This document shows positions 13,501 through 24,866 of a stretch of 64,000 nucleotides of DNA, piece by piece. A model generated the notes under the pieces. The model searched no databases and was not told where the DNA came from. It saw only the letters and a program-made list of their open reading frames with translations. The DNA is taken from the NCBI GenBank assembly GCA_030435675.1, contig CM059625.1, forward strand, positions 15,686,001-15,750,000. Direction: 5' to 3'. Position 1 is the first letter of the stretch. Every line of letters starts with the position of its first letter. Origin of the DNA: Steinernema hermaphroditum. Its lineage: Eukaryota; Nematoda; Chromadorea; Rhabditida; Steinernematidae. Position numbers and translations under genes: made by a program.

Positions 13501-14622
13501 CGAGCCACGGCCGAACATCGACTGTCGCATGTGCACTCGATAATAGATTCCGGCCTGCATTCCGGGTGGCATATTCTGCGTCACCTACAACAAACCAGTT
13601 GTACGGTTGTACGGCGGTCCCACACGACTGAACCTGTTGTTTGCACAGATAGGGGGCGATCATCGCCGGATCCGACGACTCGGGCCAGTTGGTCGACGGG
13701 CCGACGTTGATAGTTTGCCCCTGGTCGTTGACTGCGGCGAAGCCCATGTAGCCGTTTACGGAGATTGTTGTGTAGTTGTACAGCGCTCCATAGAAGGGGA
13801 AGTACATGTGCAGGTTGATTGTTTGACCCTGCGTCAGCAGCATCTGCTCGACTTTGTGGTCACCGACGTCGCGGCCGAACGGAACCAGATTCGCTGAAAT
13901 ACGCGAGAATAGACGAAACATCGGAAAACACGTCATAAGTTCGTATAAATATTTGGACGAAGAGGTAGCTACCTACAAGTGACTTGTTGAGGTGATGTCA
14001 GAGGGAAACATGTGAGTTAGTGACATCATAGTGCTCGGGTTCTTTGCGATACTAACTGAGGTAAATCACTAAAAAACAGATTTCGTATTTTCGTAAGAAC
14101 CAGCAAAAATGAGCAAAGTATAACTGCCAAAAAGCTGAAAATTGTTGGATGAAAGTTCAGCATTTAAATCGTTAATTTACAGAAGAATTCTGCACTTACT
14201 AGATGAGCAAGGCACAAACTTATAAGACAAAATCTAGACGTTGATGGTTATGAAAATTACCGAAATAAACAACTCATTTTCAAGGTAAATGAAGCGATGT
14301 CTTGAACGTCAGGAAGGTCCTCTAGTTCACCAGTACCGTTTCTTTGTCATTGGAAAAGAGTGACTAGGTGATTTTAACTACTATAGATCTACGTATACTC
14401 GATTTTCTTGTAAGTCATCACTAATACGATCGTTTTGTTAAAATAGTCTTCTAAAAACGTACCTCCATAAAACGGGTTGAATCCGGTTCCACTGAAGAAC
14501 TGCCCTGACTCTTGTCCAGGATTGACATTCTGATTCGTAGCCGGAGGAGGATTGGCCGCCTGCTGCTGAGCCGCACATATGGCCACGAGCCAAAAGAGTG
14601 CGACAAGGGAAAACTCCCGCAT
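7583..14622 (-). CDS. NIDO-AMOP-VWD-Sushi single-pass membrane protein, SUSD2/MUC4-like (paralogue 1), 22 exons
   Basis: Large type I surface protein, probably in adhesion or matrix contact; the role is inferred from domains. 22 exons give 1,406 residues: 14622-14463, 13893-13634, 13584-13438, 12908-12821, 12512-12370, 12322-12046, 11841-11726, 11676-11532, 11488-11412, 11365-11219, 11173-10929, 10881-10495, 10404-9543, 9500-9329, 9283-9106, 8982-8900, 8859-8765, 8715-8607, 8559-8416, 8067-7925, 7875-7777, 7726-7583. All junctions keep phase. Signal peptide 1-18 ends AICAAQQ. NIDO lies at about 90-275 and a possible Ig-like (IPT) region at 358-470. AMOP lies at about 640-700 (MCHDWYDEDGA, SCPC, GRYMPHPRC). 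VWD lies at about 790-1010 (FNTIDNDKFVFNEPGVYTLL). A CGDN-PCFFDYTM motif precedes Sushi, which runs from NSCGPINIEYPEY to PWCRSR. The membrane segment runs WLAAILGLLGVILVIMMIFM and is followed by CCWC and a basic tail. One weak donor (GTGCGA) ends exon 11. Its tandem neighbour is a full-length paralogue. Confidence 0.9.
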
Positions 14623-17201
14623 ATGGAGGGACGGTCGTGACCCCGGTTGTTCCAACGATAAAACACTTCTGTAATCATATGAGTCAAAAAACGAAACTCG
14701 CAGAAATCGATGGTGAGAACGCGAGCGTGTGTACAAACGAATGACTTGGCTCCCGCTTATCGTCCTGGAGGAATTTAAAAGTGATAAGAACCGCGGAAAG
14801 CACGTACGAGTAACGGCGCGCTTTACTCTCTCCACTCGGAGCCCCTTAGGGAGTAGTGATGATTCGTTGTTTGGTTTGATAATCGGTCAAAATATTCGTC
14901 GCTCCTCCGCAATAAGATAGAAGCGTCGCGACGGCCGGTGATGACACACGCACGCGTTCATTCATGTGCCGCCAAGTGATCGGAGTGAGTGGGTGAGCCA
15001 GCCATCAAGGCGAACGCCGGCCGTCCGAAGCTGGCGATTGGGTATCAAGGAAAATGGTCGGAGCGCCGGCGGGCCGACCGTCAAGGTGGGCCGGACGGTC
15101 GGAGAGAAGAAGCCAGCCGGCGAAGCGCGGCGATAAGACGGCGGTGGCCCGCGCGCTCATACTCGCATTGCGCGACATAGGTCGGCTGGAATCTAATGAT
15201 TCATTGTTTGTAAACCCCTTTCGAGCAGCGCACATACACAGCGTCAGTACCCACACACGCGCGCAGCACATGCTTGTTTACTTTGCACGCCATCACCGGG
15301 CTTTTGGAGGTACGACGCCGCCCGAAGATGGATTTGCACAGTTTCAACTCACCGCTAATCGTTCCGTTTCGCGCTCTTCGACCGGTCAGACCGGGGAAAC
15401 CAGCCAGCGAAGGTGTTCGCTTTCAAGAGGAAGTGCAAAAAATGAGCAAACACTACATAGCGCGAAAGTGAGTGAACATGGTATATAGAGAACAGTTTAA
15501 TAGTCACATAATCCGATACATTACTCCACTGATTAGGTGAGGATTATGTTAAGTAAGACGGATTAGTTCAAAACCAAAAGGTGCTAAATTTAGGACCACC
15601 AGTGTCCGATAGCCTTCGACGCTGAGTCTCATGAGCAAGACTATGTACAGCTGATGATTTAAGGGTGATCCTTCATCGACTGTAAAGGTTCAATCGAAGT
15701 ACTAAGCAAACTCAGCGAAATATGAACGAGAACACAGCAGTTAAAAAAGGATATGGAGCATAAATAATAAGTAACTGCATACTGAGCTTAAGCTGATGAA
15801 CAAGGCATATAACAGATCGTAGAAACGTTGCAGAAGTGCTATATGGAACGAGATCAAAGCATAGATATCACAACTTGTTTAAGAAAAAATAAGTAAGTTC
15901 TTTTTCAATGAGCCTACCTCACATAGAGTTTTACATTAAAATGATAAAGCCGCAGTCGTACACGGAATCACCAAAGACATGACTCATTTGACAACAATCG
16001 TATAGTTAGTGTGAATTCAGAGCATCAAAATAAGGCTATACGGTTACGGAAGTAATTTAAAGATTCTCATTATGGGCAGCTTCTTGTTCACAAAATTGTA
16101 AACTTCATAGGCACTGTATAAGATTTGTGTAAATCTGGTAATTTTAATGAGTTCACAAAACACATATTTACTCAAAAACAATAAATTATCGCGCTACTCT
16201 GTAGAAATAAGTCCGATGCACGTATAATCCAAAAGATTAAACCAAAAAGTAACCGGCTGTATAGCGGAAGTAATGTAAATTTCAGACTGGATGACAAGGA
16301 ATTTCACGGCAAGGTGACTGGCATTTGAGCGACATCACATCAAGGACATTTACCGTGCCTGTAACCACTAAATCGTACTTTCTAGCATACAGGCAAGCCG
16401 ACAAACAGTCCGGTGTTTGGTCTGTTGTCGGCCCATCGCCTTCGCCGCTTCATGTCACAACACTTTCCCCATGGTTGTTCAAACAGAACGTGCTCTAATT
16501 CCTGTGCAACGCCGTCCGATTGCTCTCTGGAAATCGAAAAAATCGTAGGAGACCATTCTAATTTGAATAAGACGACAGTAAGAGAAACTAAGATTTAGAG
16601 TGCCGGGGTCACGGCTCTAAGCCATATTGTGACAAATCCGACTGAAGACGGCAATCAGGCCGCTTTGAGAGCAAACATGAGTCTAACAAGAAAGACAAAC
16701 AGCGTTTACTGCTGAGGGTCGGAGTGTGCCTTGGAAGAGGGTCTTCAAAACTGTCACAAGCAGTTACATCCAACAGGAAAAATGGTAAAATTAGCGGGGA
16801 AAGACGGAATAGATGGGACAGTCGAAAACACGGTACAACAAACATTGAATGCCCGATAAAAGAGCAAATTAGCATAAGGATGACACACGCAAGCGCGCGA
16901 GAGGCGTGTCAACGAAGCGCCGGTGTCACCAATACAATGGCCAACGCGCGATATGGGAAAATTCGGCGTTTCCTGTGTCGTCGTACCTGTGGCCGCCTTC
17001 GACCGACACATTCGATAAAAGACGGCAAACATTCGCCGGAATACGGCGACGCGCAATAATAGTACGATTTGTGGTATGGGGCACGGATTTGTATCTACAT
17101 GATTTATGTCAGCGCGAGGAAGCTCGCTTATCTTGCGACAACATTAAATGAGGTAAATTATTATTACATTAAATTAACAATCAATAAATAAGAGGAGAGA
17201 G
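14623..17201. other. Upstream region of paralogue 1 / 3' flank of paralogue 2
   Basis: Between the two AMOP-family genes. A GC-rich island at about 14.93-15.43 kb stands out from AT-rich surroundings. It is the best candidate for promoter and 5' UTR of the minus-strand gene starting at 14622. Open frames in the island run on both strands and look like a consequence of GC content. No gene recognised in 15.5-17.2 kb. Confidence 0.45.
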
Positions 17202-20200
17202 TTAAACGCTGGTGTTCAAGCCTAACAAATGAGAGGCGTTGCGATTTCTTAAGTCTGCTGTTGGGCTCATTGCTGAGGGCCGAGATCGTAGGTCGGACGG
17301 ACTGGAAGCTCTTGAGGGTTGGAAAGCGTTGTTCACGGCCTCCGAGTCGGCGCCAAATGTCTGAAAGATACGAATAGAGGTCTTTTGAAAATCAGAGCTG
17401 ATTAAGATCATTGAAGATCTATTACATTGAGGTCGTTACTCTAATTAGATAAAGTTTAAAACTGCAGATGTCCGGGACCTATTGATCACTAGGCTATCAC
17501 GGACTCTATATTTCCTCACTCAACCTATTGTATTGTTTTCCATAAGAGGGTGTTGTTATCTTTTTGATTGCGTCCAAAACAACCGGTGGTGAGAATCACA
17601 ATAGAGTTATCTTGTGCTATGTGGTACATGGTTTAGGCGGATCAAAACCACATTGACCTGGTGGAAAGTCCGTTCACCGAAATGTGTCCTTGTCTAGCTG
17701 TCAAACGCATACTGCTTCGACTTACCGCATCTCTATCCTTTTCAGGTAACCTATGAGCAAACGGCGGTGACGTTGACCTCGGTCTCCTCATCATGCCGCT
17801 CTCTTCGGCTGCTTTCCTGCGTGACTGCTTGGCACACCAACAGAACAAGAACACGATGAGAATAGCCTGAAATTATCTCTATGATTTCAGTGCTGATCAT
17901 TAAAACTAACCAAGACGAAGGCAAGACTACCAAAGATAGCGGTGATCCACTTAAAGAAGTTGTCCAATTCGCGAGATCGGCACCATGGCTGCCATCCCTT
18001 TGTCCACTCAAATCGGTAGTTGTTCGGATCGTTATAGTCCGCCACAATTCCGCACTTGTACTCGTGATCTCCCTTGATCCAATGCGTTTGGAAGCAGTCG
18101 AAGCTGGCAACATCGCCTTGGAGATAGGCTGGAGCGAAAGGCGAGATCTTGCGGAGATATTCGGGGTATTCGATGTTGATCGGACCGCAACTGTTGTCTA
18201 AAGAGATCTGGATCTGAGAAGCGTTTCGATTTCCCTATCTTACATTGTCTGATGGCAATGTGTCTGTCGTCCAAGAATCGATTAAAAGCATTTTGCTGCT
18301 CTAGACCCAAAATCTTTGAGTTGAACATTGTGTAGTCGTACAGGCAAGGAATACTGTCTCCACATTCCTGGATGATTTCGGATGGATTGTCGGGGCACAG
18401 GTTGCGACCAAACTGGAATTGAAGTTGCGACGCCATTGGCTGGAGATCCACTGAAGTCAGTAAATTGCTTTATGATCGAACATTTTCAGCAAACTAACCT
18501 AGTGGGTTGTTTTCAAGATCGCGACATTGTTGAATCAGCTGCTGAACCATCATTCCAGTCTTGGGCTCGAAACGATACGGTCCGACGGTGTACTTAGCCG
18601 CTGTTTTGTAGATTGGAGTGTTCTTCATAGCCACCTCAGGGAACACTTCGAACTGCTTGTCTTCATCTTTACTGGTCATAAACATGTTATCCATGGGAAT
18701 ATTGCGATTTGGCAAGCCGGCTTGATATTGCTGAGATCCTGGAAGTCCAGTTCCCGGCACGCGGTCTGTAAATTACCCGAAGCTGAACACAGAATATGGC
18801 CGAAACTACTTACACATGTTCATAACTTGTTGACGGATGCGCTCAGGGTTGACGTCGCTTAAGGTGAGGGGCTGCATAAACGATCCAGAGCCGTCATCAG
18901 GGAACGGCCTCATGAGACCTTCCACTCGCGGAAGCTCATAACGCAAACGGAAGTCCTGTTCGCGGGTCTTATCACCATCGGGACGCTGAATATTCGACGC
19001 ATATACATTGGTCAGCTCACATTTGACTTACCACACCGTAACGAGGAGGCACGGAAAGAGAGATGTCGAGCATACCCATACTTTCCTGGTACATAGACAG
19101 ACGATCAATATCCAAGGCGTAAGACTCTCGAATACGAATACCGATTTCCGCTTCTTCAAGAACTACATAAATATCGGGCTGACCGCGTTCCACGTTGTTA
19201 ACGTAAATGAGTACACCTAAAACATGAATAAAGCGAATTCTGCAATTTTTGTCTCTAACCCTTGAAGCGCTGTAGGCTCATTGTGTCAAAGTAGCGCAGA
19301 AGATTGCCGACAATGATGTTAGTACGGTAACGGAAACGTCTTGTATCTCCACGGGCAGTTACGTGAACCCGATCAGTTCCCGAGGCCTCAATGGCAATTC
19401 CGGTGATGACGGTCATGTTTGACGGCTGAACGAGATCTTCTTGTCCAATCTGTCTTCCGAGCAAACCTAAGCAAATCAGTCTTTGACTCTGTATAGGACC
19501 ACTTACTGAAATCAACACGTCGATCGGGGTAGCGCTCCGTTCTGATCTGGATGCGCACTTCAGGATTAGATCGAGTTTTGGGAATGTAGAGCAGAGTGTA
19601 AACGCCAGGGTCGTTAAAGATAAACTTCTCATTGTCGATTGTATTGTAGGTGCCGGCACCAAGAGAGTAACCGATGGCCGGAGGTTGATAGGTCTGACAG
19701 CCGCTGCTCGGTCGGCGCCAATAGAATAGTTGACAACGGAATTTGGCGAATTTACAGCACAGATGGTAAGGCATGTAGTCGTTGTGGAATGCTGATAGAC
19801 CAGGTACCTGAAAAAGGTTACGATGACACCATATAATGTTCACTCATAATACCTCAAATTGGCCTAAGTACGGTGATGCTCCAAATTCATAAGCTCTCAA
19901 CGGGAAACCGGGATTGTAGAACATATCTTCTATGATTTTTATAGTCGGTTGGTAACTTGATTGCATTAAGAATCCTTCTGCATCGTAGCAACAGACTTGA
20001 CCATAGTGAGTGGGGATACGGCTGTAGGAAAGGATTGTTTTAGAGCCTGTATGAATAACCTACTTCGTGTGGTAACTCTCGAAGGCACCGCCTTTTCCCA
20101 TGTAAGAACTGTAAACATTCTGAGCGGACATGTAGCAGTTGCGGGCACCGATAACTTCAGTACAGGTGATATCACGGAATTCCTACATTTCATTTGTGAG

Positions 20201-22714
20201 CCAAGAGCTAGAATTTGAATCGTTACCTGAGAGCATCTAGGATGAGGCATAAAACGACCGATGTCCATACGAGCTTGAGTTTCGATGCAAGGGCAAGACG
20301 CGTTACTTTCAGTGTCCCTGATGAAGTTCCACTGAGCTCCGTCTTCATCGTACCAGTCGTGGCACATCTGACGAGCCTTCTCTTCAACGAACTCAATCCG
20401 CGCTTTCTCGTCTTGTTGGTTGAAAGTGGTCGTAGCAAATTGAGGATTATTCGAGGTCCACAGCCACTGGAGCGAGACAGGCGCCGAGACAAGACTAGAA
20501 TATCCGGATAAGTTATGTACCGCTGAAAGCGAGTTCATACCCAGGTCCGACATTCAATCCCGTCTGATCGTTGGCCCTTACAGGTGCTAACTTGAAAAAA
20601 CCAAACCGGTACGTATAGAGCTCGTTGATCCTTTCCCAATCGTTCAGATACCACTGCTCCACCTGGTGAATGTTGATCCGTTCTTCCTGGGGTCTCCAGC
20701 GGTAGTCCGGCGTGTTTTTGTTCTGATAGGTTGCCACTCGGGCCAGAGTACGGTAAGTTGGTCGGAACTTCTTCAGCTTGTCGTCCTTTGCCTCTTTGTA
20801 ACCGATGATGTATAGACCCAACGTAGCTTGATACATCATGTCGTCACTCAGCCTCACGCTTGGATCGAGGAAGTTAATCTCCGGATTTGTGAAGTTCCTA
20901 GGGAACCAGGTGATCTTCATCGGCTGATCATTGGGTATGGGATTTTTGAACCAATCGTATATGTTGCCGATGTCTAGCCTCATAGGGTCGAGCGTCGGTG
21001 GCACTAAAATGAAATATTTTCGTGCCAGCTAAGGGTAGCTTACCGAAATAGACATATCCAACGAAGGCCTTGTCATCGTTTGCTTTACCGGACTGCGGCT
21101 GGAAGTACAGAGTTTTCGTTCCCCAATCGTAGATCTTTGGTAGAGTACAACGGGCTATCGACGGATTGAGCACGATACATGAGGCCGATTGACGCTGCTC
21201 GATCATAAGAATGTAGGTTTGCGATTTGTCCAGGCACATGGCGTTGATATCGACGGTCATTTCTCCGAGCATGTTGATGATGTTTGGATAGATCAGCATG
21301 GGGTCTATAATAGAGTTGATGAGGAACTGCAGATTATCGTCAATATATAAGTGGTGTTCATTTTAGCTTTTAGGCTTTCGCGTTAAAAGACTTACATGTG
21401 CCTCCAGTTTTGTTTGAGCAACCAGCCGGTCTGACAACATCGTCTACGCGGAACATGTAACGTCCACGAACGATGTGAGGAACGCCGGATCGTTGCGCTA
21501 GAATCTTGGGTGTATTCTTGTAGAGCTGAGTCGGATCGACCGGCACCAAACCGGTATGATTGCCACCGTTGAACAAGGCCTATACGTTTTCAGGTTAGTA
21601 TGTCTTTGTGTGAATGTCTCCTCTTACGCGACATCGGCCACTTCGCGAATTCATGCGGAAGTCGGCAGCGTCAAATCCAAGTTTGTCGTAGTTGAGAATG
21701 ACATAGCTAAGACGGCCAGGCTGAAAGTGACCCGTTGCGCGATGGGATTATGTCGAGAGCTGTACAAACAAACCTGATCAGTTAGCCAAATTGCTTGATA
21801 TGTCGCTAATTGACCGGAGTCGAGATCGGAGCGTCCGGAGACGGCCGATCCGGTGTTATACCATGTAACAACGAGAGCGGCGTCGGCGCGGAAAGCGTTC
21901 GCTCCGGCGACACCCTCCTGAAGGAGGCGCATCATTCGGTCCAGGAAGGCATCGGCTGAATCGTCGCAACGGACATAACTGTCGGGGGTGTTCGGACAGG
22001 CCTTAGCCGCCGATTGACCGAAGAAGCTCGATGATTGCATTTCGGGATTGATGTTGCTGTTGGAGCCACGACCGAAGAGCGACTGCCGCATCATGAGTCG
22101 GTAGAACACGCCGGCTTTCATGCCAGGTCGAGGGTCTTGAGAGATCTGCATAGAGACAACGAATTAACTGTTTCCGTATTTTAAGAGATAGTTGCCAGTC
22201 CAAAATAACTAATACTAACCTGTTGTTTGCATAGATAAGGAGCAATCATAGCCGGATCTTGGTTCCTCGGCCAATCAGTACTGTCGGGACCGACATTGAT
22301 CGTTGGACCTTGGTCGAGTACGGTAGCGAAGGAGAGATATCCATTCACAGAGATCTAAAGTGTCTCATGGTCATCGCTGCATACATATCGAAATAATCTT
22401 ACGGTTGTGTAATTGTACCAGCCCCCATAGAATGGGAAGAACAGATAGAGATCAATCGTTTGACCAGCTGTCAAGAATCCCGGATGAACTTTTTGATCTC
22501 CCACTTCGGGTCCAAATTCCACGAGATTCACACCGTAATAGGCATTCCCACTGGTTCCCGTAAAGAGATTCGGTCCCGGCTGTTGACCTCCAACATTCTG
22601 ATTGATCGGATTCGGGTTTACTTGAACTTGGGCGATTACTGTAGCTGTCAGCCAGCAGCAAACTACGGTAATTCCCAACAGAAAAGGCGATGGGGCGCTG
22701 TTGAACAGCGGCAT
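17202..22714 (-). CDS. NIDO-AMOP-VWD-Sushi single-pass membrane protein, SUSD2/MUC4-like (paralogue 2), 19 exons
   Basis: Same domain order as its neighbour. 19 exons give 1,433 residues: 22714-22403, 22354-22220, 22145-21774, 21720-21628, 21579-21396, 21304-21044, 21003-20541, 20494-20227, 20182-20064, 20021-19853, 19807-19507, 19466-19260, 19216-19032, 18985-18814, 18765-18499, 18450-18244, 18197-17911, 17866-17726, 17360-17202; all junctions keep phase. The ATG at 22714 opens a signal peptide (FLLGITVVCCWLTATVIA). AMOP shows MCHDWYDEDGAQWNF, SCPC and GRFMPHPRCSQ. VWD shows YNTIDNEKFIFNDPGVYTLL. CGDSIPCLYDYTM precedes a Sushi module (NSCGPINIEYPEY ... WCRSREL). The membrane segment (LAFVLVAILIVFLFCWC) is followed by a Ser/Arg/Pro-rich tail of about 95 residues unlike the tail of paralogue 1. 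The extracellular part is closely similar throughout, but intron positions differ at many sites. Function is inferred from domains only. Confidence 0.9.
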
Positions 22715-22747
22715 GTCGAAATGCCGCGTGATTCGCGCCTTTTTGCA

Positions 22748-22762
22748 CCTGAAGGAGAAGCA
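22748..22762 (-). promoter_or_regulatory. 3' splice (cis or trans) acceptor upstream of paralogue 2 start
   Basis: Minus-strand CTTCTCCTTCAG is followed by an exon that begins about 34 bases before the ATG at 22714. A short leader after a pyrimidine-rich acceptor fits spliced-leader addition or a 5' UTR intron. The sequence alone cannot decide between them. Confidence 0.45.
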
Positions 22763-24866
22763 AACGAGTAAGACAATAGTACTGTAGACGCGACACGAGC
22801 TAATGAATGAAAGGAAGCGAACGCCGCGACGGCGACGTACAATCGTGCGGCGAGGAAGAGGAAAATACGAGGTCTCCCCAAAGGTCCACTCGATAGGTAG
22901 CCAAGAGTGACCGCTCCGGCGCCTTAGACAAACATAGAGGGTCGACTGAGGCCCACTGAAAGCACCTGAACCTGAAATCCAACACAAACAGGTATGAGGG
23001 ACGACAACACCGACGACGCCGCCGCCGAATGTCTTGCGGTTTGCGACGGTCGTGAGACAGCGCCCGCTGGAGGAGATCACTGTGGTTGACCGTTGGGAAA
23101 AGCGCAGTTCCAAAAGGGTCGACTGAGGTGGGAGCCATCGGATGAGGGTCGCTATTGCTCGCTAAGCAAATTGTTTTTGCATGACGACAAACATTACGCA
23201 AGTTTTTCAGATCGTCGTTGCAATTTCTCCGTTTTGGGCTTATTTGTCCGAAAGAAAAAGCGGTCAGCAAGAACGAATAATAGTCTGAATCGCCATCCAG
23301 CCAAAAAACAGAAAAAGATTAAAGGTGTATTGTATGAACAAGCACTACCACTTTCTTAAGCATCTTATTTGGTAGAAAAAAGTGTGTCTTGTACGATGAT
23401 AGTTGAGCATATTGCGAACAGTCAACTAAAAAAGATGTCTGAAAAGAAGAATTTCCAGACGGCCGTCCGGTAGGAATGACACAAAGGTCAAGTATGGAAA
23501 TCGACATTTTAAAGGCATGATTTTAGCGGCATCTGGAATTCAGATGAAGCCTTCATGATCACTTTCAGGCGGTAATGACCATTTTCATAGCAAGGCAGAA
23601 CATTGGAACAGCATCCACAGGAAATCACGAGAAAGGTGCGTTATAAATAGATATATAACATTATGTTTTTTGTTCCAATAACTAGCACGAGCAAGAATGG
23701 TGAAAAGTTCTTAATCTTCCTTTGTCTGTAAGCATTCACTTAGAGGGGCCATTTCACAGTTCGAGTGAAACGTGCACGGAATTAGAACTACTCCTCCGTA
23801 ATGTTTCATAGCGTATAGTAAACGGACGAATCTCTTCAAAAACCGCGAAAACGTTAAACAGCAAAATCGACCAATAAAGCCCTTAGTGGCGACAAGTCGC
23901 TCTGATTGTTTTAAGACTCGCGAATGTGATGCACTTGCTGAGGAGTAAGTGGGACACCGACTGGACAATGTTTAATCTGTGACCTCTTAAGCAAATCGCC
24001 TCGTCGCCGCCGACATTTACAGTTCATAGCGGTGGCGTACGCTGACCAGCGGAGTGAGCAACCTCCGCTTGTAGCCGCCGAAGCTTGGATGAACTCACTG
24101 GCAGTCGCCGCCACTGTCCACTCCGCAATCCGATTTGCGTTATGTTTGTTCGACAACAATAATAACATACCGCCGAGACGACGTTCTTCTCTGCAGGCCC
24201 ACGGTCAGTGGCATTCGCGCTTAAGACACCGCTGCTTCTTGCAAAACACTTCAGGGGCCTTAGGTGCAAGTTAGTTTCTATAGCATCATGTAATGATGGT
24301 TTTTTAAAATGAATTATAGCTAACGAAACATTTCGTATATGATTTTGACGTACAATGTTAGAATTGAGAGTTGTACTATACTCATAGTAGTTATGTAACA
24401 ATGGAGCGTGCCACATAGCCCTTCGTAGTTACACGTTGCTCTACCGATCTCAATTCCAAGGTCAATCACTGCAAGCTTCACGTCACGCCTTTGAACGCGT
24501 GTGGTCATTCTTCTCTGCTAATGCAGCGTGAAATTGAGCTCTACTTAAGCGAGCAAAACCGACAAGAAATCGATGGAAAGTGTATCGAATAGGAATGAAC
24601 CGTGCTGTAATTTTCACGTTCAAACACTAAGTTCCTGTTGTACTATGCGGCCTCAACCGTACTGGTCTCTGATCTTCGGTCATAATAGCTTTACTTCCTG
24701 CACCTGGAAAATGCTCGGAACTAAGCAAGAAAATGGGTGGACATAGTGGTTAACCCCGGTCCAATGAACTCAATCCATATAAGTCATTTATCTTGCAATA
24801 GAACATCTTATGCAGCTTCAAAACATGAACCGAAGGCAATATCTTTTGAATATGACAGTCACAAGT
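22763..24866. other. Intergenic between paralogue 2 and rhodopsin-like receptor
   Basis: The GC-rich part at 22.76-23.15 kb is probably promoter/5' flank of paralogue 2. A second moderately GC-rich patch at about 23.95-24.26 kb has open frames on both strands but no domain I recognise. The remainder is AT-rich and featureless. Confidence 0.4.

Noticed and set aside
15005..15488. Arg/Ala-rich frames on both strands at 15 kb
   Set aside because: They are explained by the GC-rich island upstream of the AMOP gene; no recognisable domain.
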